The position numbers and the translations under genes were made by a program. This document shows positions 25,025-32,938 of a stretch of DNA of 38,904 nt, piece after piece (position 1 is the first letter of the stretch; every line of letters begins with the position of its first letter). The notes beneath the pieces were generated by a model. It saw only the letters and a program-made list of their open reading frames with translations, was not told the origin of the DNA and searched no databases. Source of the stretch: Gemmata sp. (GTDB lineage: Bacteria; Planctomycetota; Planctomycetia; Gemmatales; Gemmataceae). The DNA lies in the NCBI GenBank assembly GCA_022843445.1, contig JALHNS010000016.1, positions 1 through 38,904 on the forward strand, read 5' to 3'.

Positions 25025-25060
25025 GTGTTCACAGGGTGGGGGGTGCCAAACAGTGAACAC
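25025..25060. terminator. Inverted repeats after the amidohydrolase gene
   Basis: GTGTTCAC at 25025-25032 is perfectly complementary to GTGAACAC at 25053-25060. A competing stem, GGGGGTG with CACCCCC, uses bases just inside and beyond. It lies 12 bases after the stop. No T-run follows, so termination is possible but uncertain; a paired operator site is an alternative. Confidence 0.45.
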
Positions 25061-25123
25061 CACCCCCGGCGGGCGCCGCGCGAAAAAAGTGACGAAATAC
25101 CGCGGAAGTCGCGCTCTTTTCAC

Positions 25124-25153
25124 TTGAAGTCACCCCGGCCGGTCGATTGTAAT
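25124..25153 (+). promoter_or_regulatory. Candidate promoter of the pilus/secretion locus
   Basis: TTGAAG at 25124-25129 and TGTAAT at 25148-25153 are 18 bases apart; the -10 matches at five of six positions. It lies in an AT-richer stretch about 150 bases before the first ATPase gene. Confidence 0.4.
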
Positions 25154-25308
25154 CAACTCATCCATTTGTAACGTCCGTCGATTCGTTGCGGTTCCCGATG
25201 TCGGTTCGATCATCACCCGCGCTCACGTTCGTCGCTCGCTGCCGCTCGGCAACACTCTACCGAAGCCCCAAGTCCGCTTAACACGGTCCCGTGGAAGGAG
25301 CGCCTGTC

Positions 25309-27033
25309 ATGGCCAAAGGTCGCGGTGATTTCACCGACCTGCTTCTGAAGAAAAAGCTCATCAGCCCGGACCAGCTCAGCGAGGCCGAGAGCATCGCGAG
25401 CGCGACCGGCATCAAGCTGCAAGACGCGCTGGTGAAGCAGCAGTACCTCTCGGCGAACGAGGTCATGTCCGCGGTGGCCGAGTTCAACGGCCTCCAGTTC
25501 GTGGACATGACCGATCTAACGATTCCGAAATCGGTCATCGAACTCGTGCCGGAGTCGGTGGCGCGCGAAAACGTCGTGCTGCCGCTCGAACTGGAAGGCA
25601 ACACGCTCAAGATTCTGACCGCGGACCCCACGAACTACGACACCGTTCAGAAGTTGCAGTTCATTCTGAACAAGGACATCGTGCCGGTGCTCGCGGTGCA
25701 GGAGCAGATTCAGGAAGCGATCAACAAGAACTACGGGCAGACCGAAACCGAGTCGGTGGACTCACTTCTGGTCGAATTCACCGACACCGCGATCGAGTTC
25801 ACGCAGACCGAATCGGCCGGGTCGATGGCGAACGCCGACGATTCGGACGCCCCGGTCGTGCGGCTGGTGAACCTCATTATCTCGGAAGCCATCAGCCTCC
25901 GGGCGTCCGACATCCACATCGAGCCGTTCGCCGACCGCGTCCGGGTGCGATACCGCATCGACGGAGTGCTAGTTGAGCGCGACGCCGCGCCCCGGCGCCT
26001 CCTGCTGCCCCTGCTCTCCCGTTTGAAGATCATGGGGAGCATCGACATCAGCGAGAAGCGACGCCCGCAGGACGGCCGGATCAAGATGACGGTCCACGGT
26101 AAGCACTTCGACCTTCGTGTGAGCATGCTGCCGTCGGTCCACGGGCAGTCCGCGGTGATGCGGATTCTGGACCGGGGCAACATTCAGGTGAGCATTAAAG
26201 ATCTCGGCTTTGCGGAAGACGATTACATCCGGTTCCAACAGATCATCAAGCGGCCGAACGGCATCTTCCTCGTAACCGGGCCGACCGGGTCCGGGAAGAC
26301 GACGACGCTCTATTCGGCGCTCAACGAACTCAACCGGCCCGACCGGAAGATCATCACGGCCGAAGACCCGGTGGAATACTACCTGCCGGGTATCAACCAA
26401 GTCGAAGTGAAGCACGGGATCGGGTTGGACTTCGCCCGCATCATCCGGGCCATGCTGCGGCAAGCGCCGAACATCATTCTCGTGGGCGAAATCCGCGACA
26501 AAGAAACCGCAGAAATCGCCGTGCAGGCGTCTCTGACCGGACACTTAGTTTTCAGTACACTGCACACGAACGACGCGCCTAGCGCTGTGACTCGCCTCGC
26601 GGACATCGGCGTGCCCCCGTTCCTCATCGCCAGTTCGGTTATCGCGATCATGGGGCAGCGCCTCGTGCGCGTGAACTGCCCGAAGTGCAAGGAGCCGTAC
26701 CGACCGGAAGCGGCCGAGATCCGCGCCTCCGGCATCACGCAAGAACAGATCGAAAAGGCGACCTTTATGAAGGGCCGCGGGTGCAACCACTGCCGGCAAA
26801 CCGGCTACCGCGGGCGACAGGGCATCTTCGAGATGCTCCGCATGACTTCGATCATCCGCGAACTGACGTTCGCTCAGGCTCCGACGCAGGAAATCCGGCG
26901 CAAGGCCCGCGCCCAAGCCGGGATGCGCTCGCTCCTCGAAGACGGCGTGCTGAAAATCGTGAAGGGGACCACCACGTTCGACGAGGTGCTCAGCACCTGT
27001 CACGCCGAAGTGCTGGTGGCGAAAGAGGATTAG
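25309..27033 (+). CDS. GspE/PilB-type assembly ATPase, first copy
   Basis: A 574-residue hexameric ATPase that would power pseudopilin or pilin assembly at the inner membrane. Residues 1-150 form an MshEN-type N-terminal domain (DLLLKKKLISPDQLSEAE, PESVARENVVLPLELEGNTLKI). The catalytic part has ASDIHIEPF, RRPQDGRI, Walker A GPTGSGKT at 324-331, the Asp box TAEDPVEY, Walker B IILVGEIRDKETA and the His box HLVFSTLHTND. The tetracysteine zinc motif is CPKC (457, 460) and CNHC (492, 495). All key residues are present. GGAAGGAG lies 8 bases before the ATG; an upstream in-frame ATG at 25291 lacks a site. The stop abuts a heptad palindrome. Confidence 0.95.
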   Translation: MAKGRGDFTDLLLKKKLISPDQLSEAESIASATGIKLQDALVKQQYLSANEVMSAVAEFNGLQFVDMTDLTIPKSVIELVPESVARENVVLPLELEGNTLKILTADPTNYDTVQKLQFILNKDIVPVLAVQEQIQEAINKNYGQTETESVDSLLVEFTDTAIEFTQTESAGSMANADDSDAPVVRLVNLIISEAISLRASDIHIEPFADRVRVRYRIDGVLVERDAAPRRLLLPLLSRLKIMGSIDISEKRRPQDGRIKMTVHGKHFDLRVSMLPSVHGQSAVMRILDRGNIQVSIKDLGFAEDDYIRFQQIIKRPNGIFLVTGPTGSGKTTTLYSALNELNRPDRKIITAEDPVEYYLPGINQVEVKHGIGLDFARIIRAMLRQAPNIILVGEIRDKETAEIAVQASLTGHLVFSTLHTNDAPSAVTRLADIGVPPFLIASSVIAIMGQRLVRVNCPKCKEPYRPEAAEIRASGITQEQIEKATFMKGRGCNHCRQTGYRGRQGIFEMLRMTSIIRELTFAQAPTQEIRRKARAQAGMRSLLEDGVLKIVKGTTTFDEVLSTCHAEVLVAKED

Positions 27034-27107
27034 GTTCCGAGTTCCGAGTTCCAGAGTTCCAAGTCGAAGACAGTGCAAAACTTGGAACTTGGAACTTGGA
27101 ACTTGGG
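27034..27107. repeat. Seven-base-period palindrome, GTT left / AAC right
   Basis: Immediately after the stop at 27031-27033, GTT recurs at 27034, 27041, 27048 and 27056. After a spacer, AAC recurs at 27079, 27086, 27093 and 27100. The right arm is a tandem ACTTGGA repeat. The inner stem GTTCCAAGT at 27056 pairs with ACTTGGAAC at 27080. The same architecture with different filler bases is found at 36119-36189. Confidence 0.85.
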
Positions 27108-27193
27108 GATCCGCGGTGATAATGCGACACCGGTTCGCGGCGGGCGTGCTCCCGCTGCGCGCCGGGCTGGCTTCCCGACCGTTCACCCGCAAC

Positions 27194-27198
27194 AGGAG
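27194..27198 (+). promoter_or_regulatory. Ribosome binding site deciding the GTG start of pilT
   Basis: AGGAG lies 8 bases before the GTG at 27207. The next candidate, ATG at 27231, has no purine-rich site before it. Confidence 0.6.
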
Positions 27199-27206
27199 AC
27201 GCAACC

Positions 27207-28394
27207 GTGCCCGGTCCCGGTAGAGTCTCGATGGAAAAGCTGTTGGCTACGGTCATTCAGCTCAAAGCCAGCGACTTGCACATTAGCGTCGGGCAGCCGC
27301 CGGTGGTGCGCCACCAAGGGCGGATGAAAAAGCTCGACCTCGGCGGCATCGTGCTCGACAACGACGACACGACGGCGCTGATGAAGTCGATCACGCCCGA
27401 CCGCTGCCAGCAGGAGCTGCAAACCAAAGGCGGGGCCGACTTTGCCATCGAGTACGTCGATGGGTTCCGGTTCCGCGTCGCGGTGTTCAAGCAAAAGGGA
27501 ACTGTGGGCATGGTGATGCGGCGCATCCCCAGCCAGTTCCTCACGTTCGAGCAGTTGGGCACGCCGGAAGCGATTCGGTCGCTCATCATCCGGCCGCGGG
27601 GCTTGTTGCTCGTCACCGGGCCGACCGGGTCCGGCAAGACGACCTCGCTCGCGTCGATGATTAACTTCCTGAACGACAACTACGACCGGCACATCATCAC
27701 GTTGGAAGACCCAATCGAGTACTTCCACAAGCACAAGAAGAGCACGGTCAACCAGCGCGAGATCGGCATCGACGTGCCGGACTTCAAAGAGGGGCTGCGG
27801 CGGGCGCTGCGGATGGACCCGGACTGCATCCTCGTGGGCGAAATGCGGGACTTGGAAACGATCCGCGCCGCGCTCGAAGCCGCCGAAACCGGGCACTTGG
27901 TGTTCGGCACCCTGCACACCTCCGGTGCCGCGTCCACGGTCGACCGCGTGGTGACGGTGTTCCCCGAAAACGAGCAAGATCAGATCCGCACGCAACTTGC
28001 GGGTTCGCTGATCGGCGTGCTGTCGCAGGCGCTCTTGCCGCGGAAGCCGGAAGGGCTGATCGCGGCTTACGAGATGATGGTCGTCACGCCCGCGATCCGG
28101 AACCTGATTCGCGAGAACAAGACGTACCGCATTAACTCGTCGGTGCAAACCGGCCGCAAACACGGCATGTTCTTGCTCGATGATGCACTCTTCCGCTTGT
28201 GGCGCGAGGACTTGTGCGACAAGGAAGAGGTGCTGCTGAAGGCGAACCAGCCGAACGAACTGGCGGCAAAGATCGCGCAAGCCGAGCGCGGGCTTGAGGA
28301 CGACGATGAAGAAGGGGGCGACGAGGACGAGGACGAAGACGACGACGACGACGATGACGACGACGACGATCAGCCGCGGCGCCGCCGGACGTAG
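27207..28394 (+). CDS. pilT: PilT-type twitching ATPase with Asp-rich tail
   Basis: A 395-residue retraction ATPase that disassembles pilin filaments. The opening VSMEKLLATVIQLKASDLHISVGQPPVVR-type region is the PilT PAS-like N-terminus. Walker A is GPTGSGKT at 138-145, the Asp box is TLEDPIEYFH, Walker B is CILVGEMRDLET, and the His box is HLVFGTLHT at 230-238. AIRNLIRENK fits the PilT AIRNLIRE motif. There is no tetracysteine motif, as expected for PilT. From about residue 358 the protein ends in a low-complexity acidic tail (a run of 11 Asp within a Glu/Asp stretch) followed by QPRRRRT, which I do not know from other PilT proteins. It begins at GTG. Confidence 0.93.
   Translation: MPGPGRVSMEKLLATVIQLKASDLHISVGQPPVVRHQGRMKKLDLGGIVLDNDDTTALMKSITPDRCQQELQTKGGADFAIEYVDGFRFRVAVFKQKGTVGMVMRRIPSQFLTFEQLGTPEAIRSLIIRPRGLLLVTGPTGSGKTTSLASMINFLNDNYDRHIITLEDPIEYFHKHKKSTVNQREIGIDVPDFKEGLRRALRMDPDCILVGEMRDLETIRAALEAAETGHLVFGTLHTSGAASTVDRVVTVFPENEQDQIRTQLAGSLIGVLSQALLPRKPEGLIAAYEMMVVTPAIRNLIRENKTYRINSSVQTGRKHGMFLLDDALFRLWREDLCDKEEVLLKANQPNELAAKIAQAERGLEDDDEEGGDEDEDEDDDDDDDDDDDQPRRRRT
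28298..28373 (+). repeat. GAC/GAT/GAG triplet microsatellite at the end of pilT
   Basis: In-frame near-tandem GAC, GAT, GAG and GAA triplets encode the acidic tail of PilT. Triplet runs of this kind can vary in length by slippage without shifting the frame. Confidence 0.8.
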
Positions 28395-28428
28395 CCGCCC
28401 GCCGCGCCGAGCGCAACTGTCCTGCGGT

Positions 28429-28444
28429 CCGCCCTTTTGGGCGG
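28429..28444. repeat. Small hairpin between pilT and the second ATPase gene
   Basis: CCGCCC and GGGCGG pair around TTTT. The stem may extend through CGG and CCG outside with mismatches. It sits in a 95-base gap and has no following T-run, so its effect on read-through is uncertain. Confidence 0.5.
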
Positions 28445-28489
28445 GGCCGCGTTTCGAATCCGACGCGAACTCACGACCCCCGAAGACAC

Positions 28490-30460
28490 ATGGCTACCCC
28501 GAACCAGCCGAACCAGCCGAAAAAGACCGGTGACGGCTCGCAGAACAAGACCGAAGGCGCGAAGGGCGAGGGCGCGAAGGGGCAGCCGACCAACAAGCCC
28601 ACCGGCCCCGCGCCCGTGAACAAGCCCGGCGCGAAACCGGCGGCGCAAAGTGGCGCCGGCGGCGGCGCGGCCAAAGTGCCGCAACCCGCGCCGGCCGCGA
28701 AGAAGCCCGCGCCCGCGAAGAACCGCTTCGCGCACATCGACGCCAACACGCTCCAACTCGCCCGCAAACTCGAAGACCTCGGCTTCCTCGACGGCGCGCA
28801 AATCGAGTCGCTGTACGAGGAAATGCGCACCTCCGACGCCACCCTCGGCGAACTCGCGCAGCAGCGCAACCTGCTGAACGAGGAGCAGTTGCTTCAGGCG
28901 CTCGCCGAACTGCACGGCATGCGCGTCGCCAACCTCGAAGAGACCAAGCCGCACCCGGCCGCGGTCAAACTCGTGCAGAAGCAGATGGCCGAGTTGTACA
29001 AGCTGGTGCCGCTGACGTACGAGAACGAGACGCTCACCGTGGCGATGTCGGACCCGAACAACATGCAGGCGATGGACGACCTGCGCAACCTGCTGAATAT
29101 CAAGCAAGTGCAGCCGGTTCTCGCGCCGCCCAAACAGATCGAAACCCTTCTGGCGAAAGCGTATTCGACCGAGAAAGAGGAGTCGATCAGCTCGCTGATT
29201 ACCGCCCTTGAAGCCTCCGACATCGGCACCGTGGCTTACGGGCGCGAGAACTCCATCGACCTCGACGACATGATCGAGATGGCGAACGCCGCCCCCGTGC
29301 GGAAGCTCATCAACATGGTGATGTTGATGGCGATCCGCGACCACGCCTCGGACGTTCACTTCGAGCCGTTCGAAGACGAGTACAAGATGCGGTACCGGTG
29401 CGACGGCGTGCTGTACGAGATGGTCCCGCCCCCGCGGCACCTCGCGACGGCCATCGCGTCGCGCATCAAGGTTATGGCGAACCTCGACATCGCGGAGCGC
29501 CGCGTGCCGCAGGACGGGCGCATCGAACTGAACGTCGGCGGCAACCCAGTCGACATGCGCGTGAGCGTGCTGCCCACCCTGTTCGGCGAGAGCGTCGTCA
29601 TTCGGGTGCTGGACCGCACGAACGTGGGCCTGTCGCTCGACCGCATCGGGATGCAACCCGACATCCTCGCGCAGTTCCGGGCGGTCATTAAGAAGCCCAA
29701 CGGCATCGTGCTCGTGACCGGGCCGACCGGGGCCGGCAAGACCACCACGCTCTACTCCGCGCTCAGCGAACTGAACGACATCGAGACCAAGATCATCACC
29801 ACCGAAGACCCGGTGGAGTACGAAATCGACGGCATCGTGCAGTGCCCGATCAACCACGAGATCGACCTGACGTTCGCCGCGGCGCTGCGCAGCATCTTGC
29901 GCCAAGACCCGGACGTGATTCTGGTGGGCGAGATCCGCGACCTCGAGACGGCCGGCATTTCGATTCAGGCCTCGCTCACCGGGCACTTGGTGTTCAGCAC
30001 CCTGCACACCAACGACGCGCCCTCGTCCATCACGCGCCTCCGCGACATGGGCGTGGAACCGTTCCTCATCACCGCGACGGTCGAAGCCATCGAGGCGCAG
30101 CGGCTGGTGCGGAAGGTGTGCGTGCACTGCCGCACGCCCTACGAGCCGACCCGCGAGCAGATGATGGAACTGAACCTCACGCCGGAGATGGTCAAGGGCC
30201 GGCCCTTCTTCTACGGCGAGGGGTGCGACAAGTGCAACAACCTCGGCTTCAAGGGCCGCACCGGTCTGTACGAGCTGCTGATCATGAACGACGACCTGCG
30301 GGACATGGTGAGCCGCGGCGCGAGCACCGACGCGATCCGGGCCTACACCCGCAAGCAGGGCACGCACAGCCTGCGCGACGCCGGCCTGCGGGCGCTGTTC
30401 GGCGGCCTCACCACGCTCGACGAGGTGGTGCGCGAGACCGTGATGGAAGACGACAACTAG
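28490..30460 (+). CDS. GspE/PilB-type assembly ATPase, second copy
   Basis: A 656-residue ATPase of the same family as the one at 25309, clearly diverged. Residues 1-75 are a basic, Pro/Lys/Ala-rich disordered tail (MATPNQPNQPKKTG; later AAKKPAPAKN). Residues 76-230 form the MshEN domain (ARKLEDLGFLDGAQIESLYEE). The catalytic part has ASDVHFEPF, Walker A GPTGAGKT at 411-418, TTEDPVEYE, VILVGEIRDLETA and HLVFSTLHTND. The tetracysteine motif is CVHC (544, 547) and CDKC (579, 582). All catalytic residues are retained. Having two GspE/PilB copies around pilT suggests two machines or a mixed motor. The start codon has only GAAG before it. The stop is followed at once by a hairpin terminator. Confidence 0.95.
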   Translation: MATPNQPNQPKKTGDGSQNKTEGAKGEGAKGQPTNKPTGPAPVNKPGAKPAAQSGAGGGAAKVPQPAPAAKKPAPAKNRFAHIDANTLQLARKLEDLGFLDGAQIESLYEEMRTSDATLGELAQQRNLLNEEQLLQALAELHGMRVANLEETKPHPAAVKLVQKQMAELYKLVPLTYENETLTVAMSDPNNMQAMDDLRNLLNIKQVQPVLAPPKQIETLLAKAYSTEKEESISSLITALEASDIGTVAYGRENSIDLDDMIEMANAAPVRKLINMVMLMAIRDHASDVHFEPFEDEYKMRYRCDGVLYEMVPPPRHLATAIASRIKVMANLDIAERRVPQDGRIELNVGGNPVDMRVSVLPTLFGESVVIRVLDRTNVGLSLDRIGMQPDILAQFRAVIKKPNGIVLVTGPTGAGKTTTLYSALSELNDIETKIITTEDPVEYEIDGIVQCPINHEIDLTFAAALRSILRQDPDVILVGEIRDLETAGISIQASLTGHLVFSTLHTNDAPSSITRLRDMGVEPFLITATVEAIEAQRLVRKVCVHCRTPYEPTREQMMELNLTPEMVKGRPFFYGEGCDKCNNLGFKGRTGLYELLIMNDDLRDMVSRGASTDAIRAYTRKQGTHSLRDAGLRALFGGLTTLDEVVRETVMEDDN

Positions 30461-30463
30461 CGC

Positions 30464-30541
30464 CGTAGGACGGGCTTCGCCTGTCCCGTCTCGCGCCTTC
30501 GGATCGCCGGGACAGGCGAAGCCCGTCCGACGGGATTTTTT
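30464..30541 (+). terminator. 25-bp inverted repeat followed by T-run
   Basis: Arms 30464-30488 and 30508-30532 match at 24 of 25 positions. A run of six T at 30536-30541 follows, so it can act as a rho-independent terminator after the second ATPase gene. Each arm also folds on itself, and the sequence is a relative of the 22501-22585 element. Another hairpin (GGCCGCT/AGCGGCC) starts at 30542. Confidence 0.75.
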
Positions 30542-30624
30542 GGCCGCTTCGAGCGGCCCGCGTAGAGTGGGGTGCTCGCACGCCCCGCGCACCGAGTTGG
30601 AATGCGTTCCCGCGACAAACGTTA

Positions 30625-30646
30625 GCCCCTTTGAACGCGAAGGGGC
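30625..30646. repeat. Leader hairpin before the GspF/PilC gene
   Basis: GCCCCTT at 30625-30631 and AAGGGGC at 30640-30646 pair around eight bases. It lies 48 bases before the start codon at 30694. Its role is unknown. Confidence 0.4.
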
Positions 30647-30693
30647 GACCGGACCCGGCCCGCGCCGACGCACACCACGGCAGAGGTAGCAGA

Positions 30694-31935
30694 ATGCCAA
30701 CGTACAAGTACGAAGCGCTCGACACGTCGGGGGCCGAGGTCAAGGACTCGGTCGAGGCGACCAACGAGGAAGAGGCGCAGCAGAAGGTCAAGGCGATGGG
30801 CTACTTCGTCACCAAGCTCACCGCCACGGCCGGCGGGGGCAAGGCGGCGAAGAAGAAGAAGAAGGCCGGCAAGAGTAAGAAGACGTTCGTCATCGGCGGC
30901 GTGAAGGCCAAGCAGCTCGTCACCTTCACCCGCCAGTTCTCCACGCTCCAAGACGCCGGCCTGCCGGTGCTGCGCAGCCTGCGCATTCTGGAGCGCCAGA
31001 TGCCGCCCAGCGCGCTGAAGAACGCGCTCATCGACGTCGTGGAAGACGTGGAAAGCGGCTCGGCGCTCTCCGAGGCGCTCGGCAAGCACCCGAAGGCGTT
31101 CAGCAAGCTGTACGTGAACATGGTGCGGGCCGGTGAGGCCGGCGGCGCGCTGGAAATCATCCTGCAGCGCCTCGCCGACTTCTTGGAGAAGGCCCAGAGC
31201 CTGAAGTCCAAGATCATCGGCGCGATGGTGTACCCGGCGGTGGTCATCTTCGTCGCGGTGGCGATCCTCACCTTCATCATGGTGTCGATCATCCCGAAGT
31301 TTAAGAAGATCTTCGACGAGTTCGGCATGACCCTGCCGTGGGCCACGCAGAAGCTCATCGCCGTCAGCAACTGGATGAGCGACTACTGGTGGACGATCCC
31401 GCTGTTCCCGATCTCGATCTACTTCTTCTTAAAACTGGTGCGGCTCACGCGGGCCGGGAACTACGCACTCGACAGGGCCGTGCTCTGGATACCGGTCATC
31501 GGCGACCTCGTCGAGAAGACGATCGTCGCCCGGACCATGCGCACGCTGGGCACGCTCATCAGTTCCGGCGTGCCCATCTTGGAGGCCATCAACATCGTGA
31601 AGGAGACCGCGAACAACGCCGTCTTCGAGCGCATGTTCCAGCGGGTGTTCGAGTCCATCCGCGAGGGCGACACCATCGCCGACCCGCTCAAGGAGTCGCG
31701 TTTGGTGGACGACATGGTCGTGAATATGGTGGAGGTGGGCGAAGAAACCGGCGACCTCGACACCATGCTCTACAAGGTCTCGGACTTCTACGACGAACAG
31801 GTCGACATCACCGTCAAGTCGCTGCTGGCGCTGCTCGAACCGATCATGATCGTGTTCCTCGGCTTCACCATCGGTGCGATCGTGATCTCGCTGTTCTTGC
31901 CGCTCATCAAACTGCTAGAAGGCTTGAGCAAGTGA
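30694..31935 (+). CDS. GspF/PilC inner-membrane platform protein
   Basis: A 413-residue protein that would anchor the assembly ATPases at the membrane. It opens with MPTYKYEALDTSG, typical of the family, and has two GspF domains: FTRQFSTLQDAGLPVLRSL at 78-96 and, repeated in the second half, TMRTLGTLISSGVPILEAI. Membrane segments are KSKIIGAMVYPAVVIFVAVAIL near 168-195, TIPLFPISIYFFLKL near 230-245 and IMIVFLGFTIGAIVISLFLPLI near the C-terminus. Residues 50-64 hold an unusual Lys cluster (KAAKKKKKAGKSKKT), a charge opposite to that of the PilT tail. GAGGT lies 8 bases before the ATG, which rules out the longer start at 30631. Confidence 0.95.
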   Translation: MPTYKYEALDTSGAEVKDSVEATNEEEAQQKVKAMGYFVTKLTATAGGGKAAKKKKKAGKSKKTFVIGGVKAKQLVTFTRQFSTLQDAGLPVLRSLRILERQMPPSALKNALIDVVEDVESGSALSEALGKHPKAFSKLYVNMVRAGEAGGALEIILQRLADFLEKAQSLKSKIIGAMVYPAVVIFVAVAILTFIMVSIIPKFKKIFDEFGMTLPWATQKLIAVSNWMSDYWWTIPLFPISIYFFLKLVRLTRAGNYALDRAVLWIPVIGDLVEKTIVARTMRTLGTLISSGVPILEAINIVKETANNAVFERMFQRVFESIREGDTIADPLKESRLVDDMVVNMVEVGEETGDLDTMLYKVSDFYDEQVDITVKSLLALLEPIMIVFLGFTIGAIVISLFLPLIKLLEGLSK

Positions 31936-32009
31936 GCACCGGTGCGGGGCGCGGGGGGTAAGAAGCCCCGCGCCCCGCGCGCCCGACACAACGACAGGAG
32001 ACACCGAAC

Positions 32010-32924
32010 ATGTTGCGGCGGAGCGAGCCGGTTCCCACGCGCGGGCCTTCGCCGGTTCGCGGGCGGGCCGGGTTCACCCTCATCGAACTGCTCGTCGTCA
32101 TCGCGATCATCGCGGTGCTGGCGGGGCTGACCATTGCGGGCGTCATGCGCGTTATCGGCGTCGGCCCGCGGGCCCAAACGTCGTCCACGCTCGCGGCGCT
32201 CTCGAACGCCATCAACACGTTCGGCAGCGAGACCCAAACGCGGTACATCCCGGCGGGCAGCTACGACCTCGCGAACAACCGCTGGGCCGGGCCGTTCCGC
32301 TTGCGGAACTCGTACACGAGCGCCACGAACCCGAGCGACCAGTCGTTCGAAGCGCAGTACATCCAGCGGGTGTTCAGCCAGCAGCGGGTGAACCTCGCGG
32401 ACCTCGGCGGCGGGGCCAACTTCGGTGGCGACCTCGACGCCAACCAGACCCTCCTGTTCTTCCTGAACGGGATCCAAGACACCGACGGGCAGGGCAACGT
32501 CGCGTTCCGCGGGTTCCAGAAGGGCCAGCGGCCGTTCGCGCCGATCGCCACGGGCGAGAACCGGCTCGGGCCGTACTTCGGCGAGATCACCCGGCGGCAG
32601 TACTCGGCGAACGGGCGCGAGTTCGCCCGGATTATCGACGGCTGGAACACGCCGATCGCGTACTTCGCCGTCTACAACGCGAAACAAACGACCGTGGGCA
32701 GCGGGGCCTACGGCGGGTTCCACGCCTTCCCGACGCCGCCGGGCCAACCGGCCGGGCCGTACTTCAGCGGCAGCGGGTACGTCAGCCCGGCGGGGTTCCA
32801 ACTCATTTCGGCGGGCGAGAACCGGCGGTTCGGGGTCGGCGGCACTTGGGCCACCGTGACCGGCGACGGGGCCGACGACCGCGCGAACTTCTCCCCCCTC
32901 AACCTCGGCGCGGGGCCGCAGTAA
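32010..32924 (+). CDS. Type IV prepilin / pseudopilin 1
   Basis: A 304-residue protein with a 21-residue basic leader and the prepilin peptidase site G21|FTLIELLVV, with Glu26 (position +5) and a hydrophobic helix through about 46. The rest is a long soluble domain, which is larger than in classic major pilins, and no pilin disulfide pair is seen. AGGAG precedes the ATG. It follows the platform gene by 74 bases and probably is in the same transcript. It could be a major subunit or a GspG-type pseudopilin; it cannot be told apart here. Confidence 0.9.
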   Translation: MLRRSEPVPTRGPSPVRGRAGFTLIELLVVIAIIAVLAGLTIAGVMRVIGVGPRAQTSSTLAALSNAINTFGSETQTRYIPAGSYDLANNRWAGPFRLRNSYTSATNPSDQSFEAQYIQRVFSQQRVNLADLGGGANFGGDLDANQTLLFFLNGIQDTDGQGNVAFRGFQKGQRPFAPIATGENRLGPYFGEITRRQYSANGREFARIIDGWNTPIAYFAVYNAKQTTVGSGAYGGFHAFPTPPGQPAGPYFSGSGYVSPAGFQLISAGENRRFGVGGTWATVTGDGADDRANFSPLNLGAGPQ

Positions 32925-32938
32925 CCGGAGGCTTTCCC

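Noticed and set aside
27034-27107. CRISPR array
   Set aside because: The period is seven bases, there are no spacers, and the two arms are inverted.
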